A program made the translations under genes and the position numbers. Under the pieces are notes generated by a model. That model worked only from the letters and a program-made list of their open reading frames with translations. It had not been told where the DNA came from and ran no database searches. From Galbibacter marinus (GTDB lineage Bacteria > Bacteroidota > Bacteroidia > Flavobacteriales > Flavobacteriaceae): 64,000 nucleotides of DNA. The stretch covers positions 124,001-188,000 of the forward strand of contig NZ_AMSG01000003.1 in NCBI RefSeq assembly GCF_000300875.1, in the 5' to 3' direction. How positions within the stretch are numbered: the stretch's first letter is position 1; each line of letters opens with the position of its first letter. Below are positions 8,218-17,515 of the stretch, in pieces.

Positions 8218-10494
8218 ATGAGAATAAAAAACTTTATCAATAAACACAAAAAAGTAATTTTAATTTCAATAGCAGGTTTTTGTTGCCTGCTTTTTATGTT
8301 TTACGGTTCAATCTATTTCGGATTATGGGGACACATCCCTTCTAAGGATGAACTTTCTAATTTGGATTTAGAACAGGCAACAGAAATTCTATCCCAGGAT
8401 GGTGAACTCCTAGGTAAATTATATATTAATGATCGTCAACCTATTCCATTTGATAGCATTCCTCAACATTTAATAGATGCGTTGGTAGCCACAGAAGACG
8501 CCCGTTTTTATGAGCATAACGGTGTTGATGTGCGTAGCCTTTTTCGAGTGCTGATAAAGTCCATTTTGCTTCAAGATGATTCCTCTGGTGGAGGAAGTAC
8601 TATAAGTCAGCAGTTGGCTAAAAATTTATTTCCTCGTAAAAACCTAGGCTCTTTAGGTATTGTCGTTCATAAAATTAGAGAAACCATAATTGCTAAGCGA
8701 TTGGAAAAGGTATATTCTAAAAATGAAATACTGCTACATTATTTAAATACTGTACCTTTTAGTGATAACACCTTTGGAATAGAGAGTGCTGCTAAGCATT
8801 TTTTCAATAGCTCTACATCTGAGTTAACCACATCACAAGGTGCTACCTTAATAGGCTCTTTAAAAGCCACGTACTATTATAACCCAAAACTTTTTCCCCA
8901 GCGTAGCATGCAACGTCGAAACGTGGTATTAAGTCAAATGAAAAATTATGGCTATCTAGACAAAGGGGTTTACGATACATTAGCCAAGGATTCTATAACT
9001 TTAGACATTCAACAGTACAGCTATAATGATGGCTTAGCACCCTATTTTAGAGAGCATGTTCGATTGTATTTAAAAAATTGGCTTCGAGATTACAACCAAA
9101 ACAAGGACAGCACCATTAATGTTTATACCGACGGTCTTAAAATCCACACAACAATCAACTATCAAATGCAGAAATTGGCTGAACAGGCCATGAAGGAGCA
9201 CCTTGGAACATTGCAAGAGCAGTTCGAAGAAAGTTATGGTGAAAGTGCACCTTGGCTCATCAACCAAGCATTAATAGAAGAAGAGGTTAAAAAATCACCG
9301 GCCTATAAAAACCTTATTAAACAAGGTTTAAGTGAGGTGGCAGTGATGGATTCCCTTAACAAGAAGAAGGAAATAGAACTTTTCTCATGGAAAGGTGAAC
9401 AGAAAAAGAATGTCAGTAGTATTGATAGTATCCAACATTACATGAAACTACTCAACTGTGGTTTTGTGGCTTTAAACCCTGCAGATGGGGCCCTAAAGGT
9501 GTGGATTGGAGGAATTGATTACAAACACTTTAAATACGATCATGTTATTCAAAGTAAGCGACAAGTGGGATCTACCTTTAAACCCATTGTATACACCACA
9601 GCTATTGAAAATGGTTTAGATCCATGCACCTACTTTTCCTTACAAGAGGTAGAATATAAAAATTTAAAGGGGTGGACTCCAAAGAATGCTTCGGATAAAG
9701 AACAAGGGGATTATCTCAATTACTCCATGGAGTATGCATTAAGTAGGTCTATTAACACTATTGCAGTCAAGGTTTTAGAAGAGGCAGGAATTCAAAACAC
9801 CATACTACAGGCTCAAAAGATGGGTATAAGCTCTACCCTACCGGAGGTTCCATCATTGGCACTGGGTACCGCAGAGCTCACTGTCATGGAACTCGCCATC
9901 GCATATTCAACCTATTTAAATCATGGCATCCCAGCAACACCAAAATTTATAACCAAAATTGAGGATGATAACGGCGACATCTTATTTGAAAATAAGACAA
10001 TTGAACAAGATGACACCGAAAAAGAACCCGCGATTTCTGAAACCACACGGGAAGTTGTACTTGAAATGATGAAAACTACAATTAATGAAGGTACAGCACA
10101 ACGGCTTCGAAGTACATTTGGATTAAAAAATGAATTGGCTGGAAAGACGGGTACCACACAAAACAATAAAGATGCTTGGTTTGTCGGTCTCACACCAAAC
10201 TTAGTGAGTGTCACCTGGGTCGGTTTGAACAATCATCAAATTGGGTTCAAATCCACCGGAATGGGACAAGGAGCCAACGCAGCACTTCCCATATTTGGAC
10301 GTTGGATGCAAAAAATGAATAAAGCAACTGAATTAGGTACCTATACTAAAGCTCGTTTCGAGCCAACCTCCAAAGAAGTACTAGAGAGTCTAGACTGTAA
10401 TCCAGAAAAAAGAGATGGCTTTTTTAAGCGATTATTCAGCAACCCTGACAAAACGAAAAGCAGGAAGTTTAAGTCAAAAACATCCTCTAAATAA
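8218..10494 (+). CDS. Class A penicillin-binding protein 1A (bifunctional transglycosylase/transpeptidase)
   Basis: The enzyme polymerises and cross-links peptidoglycan outside the inner membrane. After a short basic cytoplasmic tail and one membrane anchor (about residues 12-34), the glycosyltransferase family 51 domain shows ATEDARFYEHNGVD (catalytic Glu), GGSTISQQLAKNLFPR and EILLHYLNTVPF. The transpeptidase domain has the SxxK motif in RQVGSTFKPIVY, SxN in SRSINTIAV and KTGTTQNNKDAWFVG (KTG box). The start is taken at the ATG at 8218 (758 residues); a TTG three codons upstream is unlikely. It lies alone between rpoD and the SusC gene, with a 0.5 kb gap after it. Confidence 0.95.
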   Translation: MRIKNFINKHKKVILISIAGFCCLLFMFYGSIYFGLWGHIPSKDELSNLDLEQATEILSQDGELLGKLYINDRQPIPFDSIPQHLIDALVATEDARFYEHNGVDVRSLFRVLIKSILLQDDSSGGGSTISQQLAKNLFPRKNLGSLGIVVHKIRETIIAKRLEKVYSKNEILLHYLNTVPFSDNTFGIESAAKHFFNSSTSELTTSQGATLIGSLKATYYYNPKLFPQRSMQRRNVVLSQMKNYGYLDKGVYDTLAKDSITLDIQQYSYNDGLAPYFREHVRLYLKNWLRDYNQNKDSTINVYTDGLKIHTTINYQMQKLAEQAMKEHLGTLQEQFEESYGESAPWLINQALIEEEVKKSPAYKNLIKQGLSEVAVMDSLNKKKEIELFSWKGEQKKNVSSIDSIQHYMKLLNCGFVALNPADGALKVWIGGIDYKHFKYDHVIQSKRQVGSTFKPIVYTTAIENGLDPCTYFSLQEVEYKNLKGWTPKNASDKEQGDYLNYSMEYALSRSINTIAVKVLEEAGIQNTILQAQKMGISSTLPEVPSLALGTAELTVMELAIAYSTYLNHGIPATPKFITKIEDDNGDILFENKTIEQDDTEKEPAISETTREVVLEMMKTTINEGTAQRLRSTFGLKNELAGKTGTTQNNKDAWFVGLTPNLVSVTWVGLNNHQIGFKSTGMGQGANAALPIFGRWMQKMNKATELGTYTKARFEPTSKEVLESLDCNPEKRDGFFKRLFSNPDKTKSRKFKSKTSSK

Positions 10495-10577
10495 TCCTTT
10501 TATTACCCTAAATGCGTTTTTGGATTTACTTTTCTGCCCATCTTAGTGAAAATTAGAATTTTTTTAGTCCAAAACTG

Positions 10578-10593
10578 ATGTTTATACCATAAA
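10578..10593 (+). repeat. Direct repeat copy 1 (ATGTTTATACCATAAA)
   Basis: This 16-base sequence recurs exactly at 10901-10916, 323 bp downstream, and nowhere else that I noticed. The likeness extends a further five bases (AATTT here, TTTTT in copy 2). Its place upstream of susC suggests a regulator-binding site, which is inference. Confidence 0.6.
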
Positions 10594-10900
10594 AATTTGT
10601 GACTTCAGAAGGTGATTTTGTGGTAATTATTAACTTTTTTATGAGGTCACTAATAATCGTTGTTACGATTTTACCCATGTCGAATTTAGACTTAATACTA
10701 CAACTAAAAGGATAGATGATATCACTTCCTTATTTGAAAAATAAATCTATATTTTTCTTTTAAACTTCCAATGGATCGGCAGTACCAATATTAATTTAGG
10801 ATATAATAGATGTAAAAATATTGTCTAAAATCTTTAAGTGTAGATTTTACATATATAGCTTATTAATTATTGTTAAATTCACATTTAATCATAACTCGTA

Positions 10901-10916
10901 ATGTTTATACCATAAA
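10901..10916 (+). repeat. Direct repeat copy 2 (ATGTTTATACCATAAA)
   Basis: Second exact copy of the 16-base repeat, ending 29 bp before the candidate -7 element at 10946. This spacing would put it at or just upstream of the -33 region, a common place for an activator site. Confidence 0.6.
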
Positions 10917-10945
10917 TTTTTAGAACACTTATTTATGTTTCGATA

Positions 10946-10953
10946 TAATTTTG
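10946..10953 (+). promoter_or_regulatory. Candidate -7 element for susC
   Basis: TAATTTTG fits TAnnTTTG. A weak -33 (TTTTTAG around 10917-10923) lies at roughly the right distance. The leader would be about 64 nt. Confidence 0.4.
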
Positions 10954-11023
10954 GCTATTTTTAACGTAATTATGAATTCATTAACATAATTGACTAACTA
11001 TTTGTTTAACCAAAATTAAATGT

Positions 11024-14000
11024 GTGAAAAACTATTTAACAACATTCAACAAGCTATTTTCCCCGTTGATTCTGGCACTGTTTTGTACAGTGAGCATGAA
11101 TGCGACCGAGGGAATTTCAATTCATTTAACAGCTAGCCAACAGCAAATTACTGGTACTGTATTAGATGCAGAAACCGGCACTCCTATTCCAGGAGCAAAT
11201 GTTATTGAAAAAGGGAGTTCAAATGGTACAACTACCGATTTCGACGGTAATTATACTATTTCCGTAGCTCCAGGCTCCACACTTGTCTTTTCTTATATTG
11301 GTTTTAAGGATCAAGAAGTTCAAGTGGGACAACAAACCGAAATCAATGTTACACTTTCAGCAGATGTCACCGCATTGGATGAAATTGTAGTAGTTGGTTA
11401 TGGTACACAGAGAAAATCTGATCTAACAGGTGCTGTCTCCGTTGTGGATGCCGATGAACTAACCCAACAACCCGTAGCTGACGTTACCAATCAGTTGCAA
11501 GGGCGAGTTTCTGGGGTAACCATCACAGGAGGTGGGCAACCTGGTGAAGCTCCCCAGGTAAAGATTCGTGGTGCTAATACCTTTGGTAACAACACGCCTC
11601 TTTATGTTGTGGATGGTATTCCAACAGATGGAATTCAGGATCTAAATCCAAATGATATCGAAACCATGCAGGTACTTAAGGATGCGGCATCGGCTTCTAT
11701 CTATGGTTCTAGAGCAGCAAACGGGGTAATTATTATTACCACCAAAAAAGGTAAAGGTAAACTCAAAGTTACCTATGACTCTTATTATGGTGTTCAAATG
11801 GTACAAAGTGGAAACCCATGGAACATCCTAAGTTCTCAGGAGATGGCAAATCTAAATTGGATGGCTCAACGCAACACAAATCCAGGTGATGCTCCTAGTA
11901 GCGATCAATATGGAAATGGTGCTACTCCGGTGCTCCCTAACTATATCGCACCAGTTGGTGCAAATTCAGTAAATGAGGCGCTGTATAATGTGAATCCTAA
12001 TTATACCAATTCTTCAGATGTTGGTGATTTCTATCGTATTGTACGCGCTAACAAAGAAGGTACAAACTGGTTCCAAGAAATCTTTAGTCCCGCGAGCATT
12101 CAAAGTCACAACCTATCTGTTAGTAGCGGAGGTGAACGAGGTAGTCATTTGTTTTCTTTAAACTACTACAACCAAGAAGGTACTTTAATTAACACTTACC
12201 TAAAACGTTACAGTATTCGTGCTAACTCCACTTATAATATAAGTGACAATGTAAGAATCGGTGAAAATATTAGTTTCACCATTCGAGATAATCCACAAAT
12301 CGATGCACTTACTGAAGGTAGTGGTATTGGATTCGCTTTTAGAAATCAGCCTATTATCCCAGTTTATGATATCATGGGAAACTATGCAGGTTCCTTTGGT
12401 AGTGGTTTAGGTAATGCGAAGAACCCAGTTGCTATTATGGACCGTACGCGAAACAACCGCGGTGTTTCTTCACGATTATTCGGTAATATTTTCCTAGAAA
12501 TTGATTTCTTGAAGCATTTCACTTTCAGAACCAATTTTGGTGGTCAGTATTTTAGCAACAGCTTTAATTCTTTTCAATTTCCAGAATATGAAAATGCTGA
12601 AAACCTCACCGTTAATCAGTATAATGAAGCTTCGGCTACCAACTTTAATTGGACTTGGACAAATACAGTACAATACCAAAATTCATTTAATGACAAGCAC
12701 AATATTACTGTACTCTTAGGTACTGAGGCTTATCAAAATAAAGGTAGAGAAGTTGGAGGTTCGACTCAGCAATATTTCAATTTTGATCCAAATTATGTAA
12801 ATCTAGATACTGGTTCAGGAACACAAACTAATTACAGTTTCCAATATCAAGACCAATTGGCCTCGGTCTTTGGTCGTGTTGACTATAATTTTAGTGATCG
12901 ATATTTGCTAAGTGCAACGATTCGTCGTGATGGGTCTTCAAGGTTTTTGGAAAACCAGTACGGATGGTTCCCTGCGGTGAGTGCTGGATGGAATATTACC
13001 AATGAAAGTTTCTTTCCAGAAACAAGTTGGTTAGACAACCTTAAAGTTCGTGGAGGATATGGTGTGATGGGTAATCAGTTAAATGTAGATCCTCAAAACT
13101 CCTTCACTACTTTCTTAGGAAACCAGCAGACCTCCTACTATGCCATTGGAGCTACTAATTCAAGTACTTCCGAAGGTTTCTCAAGATCGCGCTTAGGAAA
13201 TCCACAAGCAGAATGGGAGAAAAACATCAACTCAAACATTGGTATTGATGCTAGTTTGTTTAATCATACTGTACAACTTACTGTGGATTATTATAAAAAA
13301 ACAGTAGAAGATCTACTTTACAATCCTAATCTTCCTGCTACCATTGGTACCGCAACAGTACCATATATAAACGTAGGTGAGATGAAAAATAGCGGGGTGG
13401 ATATTGATGTTTCTACTTTTTTCAACTTAACGGACGATTTAAGACTTAATACTACTGTGACCTTCACTACTTACGATAACGAAATCGTAAAAATTACAGA
13501 CGAACTACAGTACTTTGATCTTGAAGGACGTCGCTTTAATGGTAGTACTATTATCCGTAACGCTGAAGGACATGCAGTGAGTGAATTCTTTGGATACCAA
13601 ATCGATGGATTCTGGGATTCTACAGATGAGATTAATCAAGCGAACGCTTCAGCAGCATCTGCTACCGGAAATCCTAATGCAACTTACCAAAATGATGTTG
13701 CAGTTGGTAGATTCCGTTATAAGGATGTCAACGGTGATGGTCGAGTTACTGATGAGGATAGAACATTTTTAGGTAATCCAAATCCAGATTTCACTTATGG
13801 ATTAAATGTGGAGTTACTGTATAAAAATTGGGACTTTAGCATGTTTATGTATGGATCACAAGGAAATGATATTTGGAACAACGTTCGTTGGTGGACAGAT
13901 TTCTACAGTTCCTTCCAAGGTGCGAAAAGTCATACTGCACTGTATGATTCTTGGACTCCAACAAACACCAATGCTAGCGCACCAATTCAGGAGACCACTG

Positions 14001-14284
14001 GTTCTTTCAGTACTGCAAACGTACCAAACTCGTATTTTGTTGAAGATGGATCTTATTTAAGAGTAAGACAAATGCAACTCGGATATTCTCTTTCCTCTGA
14101 TTTGTTAGACAAAATAAAGCTCTCTAAACTAAGAATTTACGCTCAGGTGGTAAATCCATTTACTTTCACCTCTTACTCTGGATTAGATCCAGAAATATCT
14201 GGTGGTAGTGTGAACTTTGGTATTGATGAAGGGGCTTACCCAAATCAAAGACAGTTATTATTTGGACTTAACGTAATATTCTAA
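11024..14284 (+). CDS. SusC/RagA-family TonB-linked outer membrane transporter
   Basis: SusC-type proteins are TonB-dependent barrels that import large ligands, usually glycans or peptides, captured by a SusD lipoprotein lid. The 1086-residue product has a signal peptide (about 1-27), a carboxypeptidase-like regulatory domain (ITGTVLDAETGTPIPGANV), then the SusC signature and plug (VVVGYGTQRKSDLTGAVSVV, VKIRGANTF, PLYVVDGIP, GSRAANGVIIITTKKG) and a long beta-barrel ending in an aromatic-rich LLFGLNVIF. The start is a GTG at 11024, since the nearby ATG at 11020 is out of frame; this gives the full signal peptide. susD follows after 2 bp. The substrate cannot be told: no glycoside hydrolase, sulfatase or regulator gene is adjacent. 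Confidence 0.94.
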   Translation: MKNYLTTFNKLFSPLILALFCTVSMNATEGISIHLTASQQQITGTVLDAETGTPIPGANVIEKGSSNGTTTDFDGNYTISVAPGSTLVFSYIGFKDQEVQVGQQTEINVTLSADVTALDEIVVVGYGTQRKSDLTGAVSVVDADELTQQPVADVTNQLQGRVSGVTITGGGQPGEAPQVKIRGANTFGNNTPLYVVDGIPTDGIQDLNPNDIETMQVLKDAASASIYGSRAANGVIIITTKKGKGKLKVTYDSYYGVQMVQSGNPWNILSSQEMANLNWMAQRNTNPGDAPSSDQYGNGATPVLPNYIAPVGANSVNEALYNVNPNYTNSSDVGDFYRIVRANKEGTNWFQEIFSPASIQSHNLSVSSGGERGSHLFSLNYYNQEGTLINTYLKRYSIRANSTYNISDNVRIGENISFTIRDNPQIDALTEGSGIGFAFRNQPIIPVYDIMGNYAGSFGSGLGNAKNPVAIMDRTRNNRGVSSRLFGNIFLEIDFLKHFTFRTNFGGQYFSNSFNSFQFPEYENAENLTVNQYNEASATNFNWTWTNTVQYQNSFNDKHNITVLLGTEAYQNKGREVGGSTQQYFNFDPNYVNLDTGSGTQTNYSFQYQDQLASVFGRVDYNFSDRYLLSATIRRDGSSRFLENQYGWFPAVSAGWNITNESFFPETSWLDNLKVRGGYGVMGNQLNVDPQNSFTTFLGNQQTSYYAIGATNSSTSEGFSRSRLGNPQAEWEKNINSNIGIDASLFNHTVQLTVDYYKKTVEDLLYNPNLPATIGTATVPYINVGEMKNSGVDIDVSTFFNLTDDLRLNTTVTFTTYDNEIVKITDELQYFDLEGRRFNGSTIIRNAEGHAVSEFFGYQIDGFWDSTDEINQANASAASATGNPNATYQNDVAVGRFRYKDVNGDGRVTDEDRTFLGNPNPDFTYGLNVELLYKNWDFSMFMYGSQGNDIWNNVRWWTDFYSSFQGAKSHTALYDSWTPTNTNASAPIQETTGSFSTANVPNSYFVEDGSYLRVRQMQLGYSLSSDLLDKIKLSKLRIYAQVVNPFTFTSYSGLDPEISGGSVNFGIDEGAYPNQRQLLFGLNVIF

Positions 14285-14286
14285 AG

Positions 14287-16101
14287 ATGAAATTGAAAAA
14301 TATAAAATATATGAAATTTATAAAACAAACATGGCGCTTTCCTGCAGCATTGTTAATGCTTACGGCACTGCTAAGTTCCTGTGCTGATAGTTTCTTGGAC
14401 CAGCCCACAACAGGTGCCTTACCTGAGGAACCAGTAGCCACACAAACCGGGGTAAATGCCCTTCTAATTGGAGCCTATGGAGCTCTAGATGGACAAGGCC
14501 CAGACGCATCTGCCTTAGGTGGCGGAGGGCCATGGGAATCCTCTCCTGATAACTGGATTTATGGAACCGTTGCGGGAGGTATTGCCAGTAAAGGAAGTTT
14601 TGGGGGTGACCAACCTGCAATTGACCCGATAGCTAAGTTCTCCACCGATGCCTCTAATGGTTTTTTCAATACAAAATGGAAAGCAACCTATGAGGGTATA
14701 AACCGTTGTAATAACACCATCCTCTATTGTGTACAAGCTGAGGATATTCCTGAGGCTCAAAAGGCTGTAATTCTCGGAGAAGCAAGGTTTTTAAGAGGTC
14801 ATTATTATTTTGAACTCAAAAAAATGTTTAATATGGTGCCTTGGATTGATGAGACAACTGAGGATCCCAAAACGCCTAACGACGTGGATATCTGGCCTAT
14901 GATTGAGGCTGATTTTCAGTTTGCTTATGAGAACCTTCCAGCTGTTCAAAGCGAATTTGCAAGAGCCAATAAATGGGCAGCAGCTGCGTATTTAGGTAAA
15001 ACTTACCTATACCAACATAAATTTACTGAGGCTAAAGAAATCTTTACCACAGTAATCAATCAAGGGGTAAATTCAGCTGGAGTAAAATATGATCTTATTC
15101 CTCTTTTTAGAGACAACTTTGATGCAGCTACAGAAAACAATGCAGAAACTGTCTTTGATATTCAGATGGTTGCCAACGATGGTACTGGATCTATATCAAG
15201 TTCTAATCAAGGTGGAATGTTGAATTTCCCTTATAACAGTCCATTTAGATGCTGTGGGTTCTACCAACCAACTCAAGATCTTGTTAATTCCTATAAAACA
15301 GATCCTACAACAGGGCTTCCTGATTTATATAATTATAACGACGATCCTGTGAAGAATGATATGGGTGTTTCTTCTGATGATGCCTTTACTCCTGACACTG
15401 GTACCTTTGATCCTCGGTTGGACTGGACGGTAGGTAGACGTGGTATACCTTTTCACGATTGGGGAGATCACCCAGGTGCTTCTTGGGTAAGAGATCAGGC
15501 ATATGGTGGACCTTATGCCCCTAAGAAGAATATCTACTGGCAGGCCACACAAGATAAATTTGCAGATCAAAGTTCTTGGGCACCAGGTACTGCTATAAAT
15601 GTTCACATTATCCGTTTTGCTGATGTACTTCTTATGGCAGCTGAAGCAGAAGCTCAAGCTGGAAGTCTACCACTTGCTATGGAATATGTAAATAGAGTAC
15701 GTAGAAGAGCTTCTAATCCAGATGGATTCTTGTATGAGTATAGAGATCCTTCGAATCCAATGGATGGATTTGATACCACAACAACTGCTGCCGATTATGT
15801 GATTTCAGAATACACAGCAGCTCAATTTGGATCAACTCAGGATGCACTTGATGCTATTTACTTTGAGAGAAAGCTTGAATTAGCTATGGAAGGACATCGT
15901 TTCTTTGACCTAGTTCGTTGGGGAATTGCAGAGCAGACTCTCAATGACTACTTCGCTTATCAAGGAAGTATTACGACCGATGTTCGGGGAGGTAAGTTTA
16001 TTCCTGGAAGAAGTGAGTACTACCCTATTCCTCAGGCACAAATTGATTTAAGTGTTGATGAAACAGGCGAACCAACCCTTACCCAAAATCCAAATTATTA
16101 A
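14287..16101 (+). CDS. SusD/RagB-family surface lipoprotein
   Basis: This 604-residue protein is the ligand-binding partner of the SusC transporter just upstream. A lipoprotein signal ends LLSSC (Cys32 from this start) followed by ADSFLDQPTTG, as in most SusD proteins. Helical TPR-like pairs are visible (AVILGEARFLRGHYYFEL; WAAAAYLGKTYLYQHKFTEA), then the RagB/SusD C-terminal part with VHIIRFADVLLMAAEAEAQA, YVNRVRRRA and IYFERKLELAMEGHRFFDLV. It ends in the conserved YPIPQAQID and NPNY. The start at 14287 lies 2 bp after susC; an internal ATG at 14311 would give a more usual 24-residue signal and could be the true start. A terminator follows at 16138. Confidence 0.94.
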   Translation: MKLKNIKYMKFIKQTWRFPAALLMLTALLSSCADSFLDQPTTGALPEEPVATQTGVNALLIGAYGALDGQGPDASALGGGGPWESSPDNWIYGTVAGGIASKGSFGGDQPAIDPIAKFSTDASNGFFNTKWKATYEGINRCNNTILYCVQAEDIPEAQKAVILGEARFLRGHYYFELKKMFNMVPWIDETTEDPKTPNDVDIWPMIEADFQFAYENLPAVQSEFARANKWAAAAYLGKTYLYQHKFTEAKEIFTTVINQGVNSAGVKYDLIPLFRDNFDAATENNAETVFDIQMVANDGTGSISSSNQGGMLNFPYNSPFRCCGFYQPTQDLVNSYKTDPTTGLPDLYNYNDDPVKNDMGVSSDDAFTPDTGTFDPRLDWTVGRRGIPFHDWGDHPGASWVRDQAYGGPYAPKKNIYWQATQDKFADQSSWAPGTAINVHIIRFADVLLMAAEAEAQAGSLPLAMEYVNRVRRRASNPDGFLYEYRDPSNPMDGFDTTTTAADYVISEYTAAQFGSTQDALDAIYFERKLELAMEGHRFFDLVRWGIAEQTLNDYFAYQGSITTDVRGGKFIPGRSEYYPIPQAQIDLSVDETGEPTLTQNPNY

Positions 16102-16137
16102 AAATCTCCTTCAAAACTAATACTTATTACATTGAAC

Positions 16138-16173
16138 ATGAAGGTCTTCGAAATCAATTTCGAAGGCCTTCAT
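16138..16173 (+). terminator. Hairpin terminator after susD
   Basis: A 17-bp stem with one G-T pair (16138-16154 with 16157-16173) and a CA turn lies 36 bp after the susD stop. Only a weak T-rich tail follows, so it may also act as an mRNA-stabilising end. Confidence 0.75.
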
Positions 16174-16303
16174 TGTTTCTGTTACTCCCCTATTTCCTGC
16201 TTACCTTTTAAATGATAAATGTTTATAACCTAGTTGAAAAGTATTTCGGACTTAGATTTTTAGGACTGTTAATATCCTTACCTTTAATAAAACTTCTTTT
16301 ATT

Positions 16304-16711
16304 ATGGATACTCGAACAGTGGATTTACTACGTGTACGCCCTGAAATTCCACAAGAAACAGTTTACGATTCAATGAGTGACAATGAGCGATTTCAAAACG
16401 TTACACTCCGACCAGTAATTAAATTACAAAACTATTTATTAGTAGAAGCTTTTAAAAATTATGCAAACAAACACAAAGGTGTTTACTTTACATTGGAATT
16501 AGAAAAGCGATTTCTTTACATTGAAAATGCAATCCAAAAAGACATCAAATTTAGGAATTCTTTAAAGGGAATGATCATCGGCCAATTTACTGTCGATGAG
16601 TATTTGGTTTATATTGAAGATTCCTCTGCTCTGAACAAAAGAATGATGAATTTGGTTGTAGAATCATTAAAAGATCAGGTACAACTTATAGAGTTAGAGG
16701 TTTGCATTTAA
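16304..16711 (+). CDS. Conserved flavobacterial protein of unknown function (135 aa)
   Basis: The protein is soluble, without signal peptide or membrane span. It starts with a polar stretch (MDTRTVDLLRVRPEIPQETV), then MSDNERFQNVTLRPVIKLQN and a probable helix LLVEAFKNYANKHKG. I recall similar flavobacterial proteins, some labelled glyoxalase, but none of the metal-binding residues of that family can be made out, so I do not adopt the name. It is monocistronic, convergent with the DUF2461 gene and separated from susD by a hairpin. ATG start at 16304. Confidence 0.65.
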   Translation: MDTRTVDLLRVRPEIPQETVYDSMSDNERFQNVTLRPVIKLQNYLLVEAFKNYANKHKGVYFTLELEKRFLYIENAIQKDIKFRNSLKGMIIGQFTVDEYLVYIEDSSALNKRMMNLVVESLKDQVQLIELEVCI

Positions 16712-16741
16712 ATAAGACTACAGATTTATGATAGTGTTGCA

Positions 16742-17419
16742 TTAAAGCAAGGACTCTCCATTTAAATCCGTTGTTAGTACATCGCTCATATAATCGAAAA
16801 ACGGACGGATTGCCCGAAAGGCATTGTCTACTTCAGTCGAGAAATTCTTAGCTATAACCTGACTGTCTGTAAATTCTTTTGTGACGATCCACTGCTTTTT
16901 TCGGATCAGGTCAATATCAGGATGCGTCTTATCAAATCCTCGCGGGGCAGTTTTGAGTTCTTCTCCTTTTAAGTGGCCAAAATGCTGTTTAAAATCAGTA
17001 TGGTTTATGATCTGTCGAACTTCTGAGCCGTCCACTTCAAATTCTTTACGGATTCTTTTGATATCATTTTTCTCAGGTGACCAAAACCCACAAGCCAAAA
17101 ACGAATTTCCAGGCTCGATATGTAAGTAATAACCTCCTCTTAAGGCAGGTTTAGCACGTTTGTAACTACAAGCGAAATGATTTTTATAGGGTGTTTTGTC
17201 GTGAGAAAACCGCACATCTCTATAGATTCTAAAAACCTTTAAATCGGTAATTTCATCATGGTGTTGCAGCTTCAACATCACTTGGTTAAAAAAAGGTTTG
17301 ATAAGAGCCTGTTCGACCTTAAATTCTGGTTTATGCTTCTCAAACCATTCCCTATTATTATTTTGTTTTAAAGATTTTAAAAAATTCAGTGTTGATTTTG
17401 AAATGCGAGCTTCTTCCAT
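16742..17419 (-). CDS. DUF2461 (TIGR02453) family protein
   Basis: The 225-residue product matches the DUF2461 family throughout: LNFLKSLKQNNNREWFEKHK near the N-terminus, FRIYRDVRFSHDKTPYKNHF in the middle, then GYYLHIEPGNSFLACGFWSP and LKTAPRGFDKTHPDIDLIR. The family is widespread in bacteria and fungi and its biochemical function is unknown. The conserved H, D and R residues in the RDVRFSHDKTPYK block look like an active or binding site, which is inference. Cytoplasmic; no operon partner. Confidence 0.88.
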   Translation of the reverse strand: MEEARISKSTLNFLKSLKQNNNREWFEKHKPEFKVEQALIKPFFNQVMLKLQHHDEITDLKVFRIYRDVRFSHDKTPYKNHFACSYKRAKPALRGGYYLHIEPGNSFLACGFWSPEKNDIKRIRKEFEVDGSEVRQIINHTDFKQHFGHLKGEELKTAPRGFDKTHPDIDLIRKKQWIVTKEFTDSQVIAKNFSTEVDNAFRAIRPFFDYMSDVLTTDLNGESLL

Positions 17420-17491
17420 CCGACGGATATATTTGTAAATAATTTAACTGGTAAAGTTACAAAAACACTCATCAAATCAGCGGATTTATCA

Positions 17492-17499
17492 TAAATTTG
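17492..17499 (+). promoter_or_regulatory. -7 promoter element of cysE
   Basis: TAAATTTG fits TAnnTTTG and lies 17 bp before the cysE ATG. No good -33 TTG is present at 17-23 bp upstream, so this is a partial match. Confidence 0.4.
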
Positions 17500-17515
17500 A
17501 ATAAATAAAAATGGA

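Larger units (their letters stand above)
10495..11023 (+). other. Long AT-rich leader upstream of susC
   Basis: This 529-bp stretch holds no convincing gene. It contains two copies of a 16-bp direct repeat (10578-10593 and 10901-10916) and a candidate -7 element TAATTTTG (10946-10953). It is most likely the control region of the SusC/SusD pair. Confidence 0.5.
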
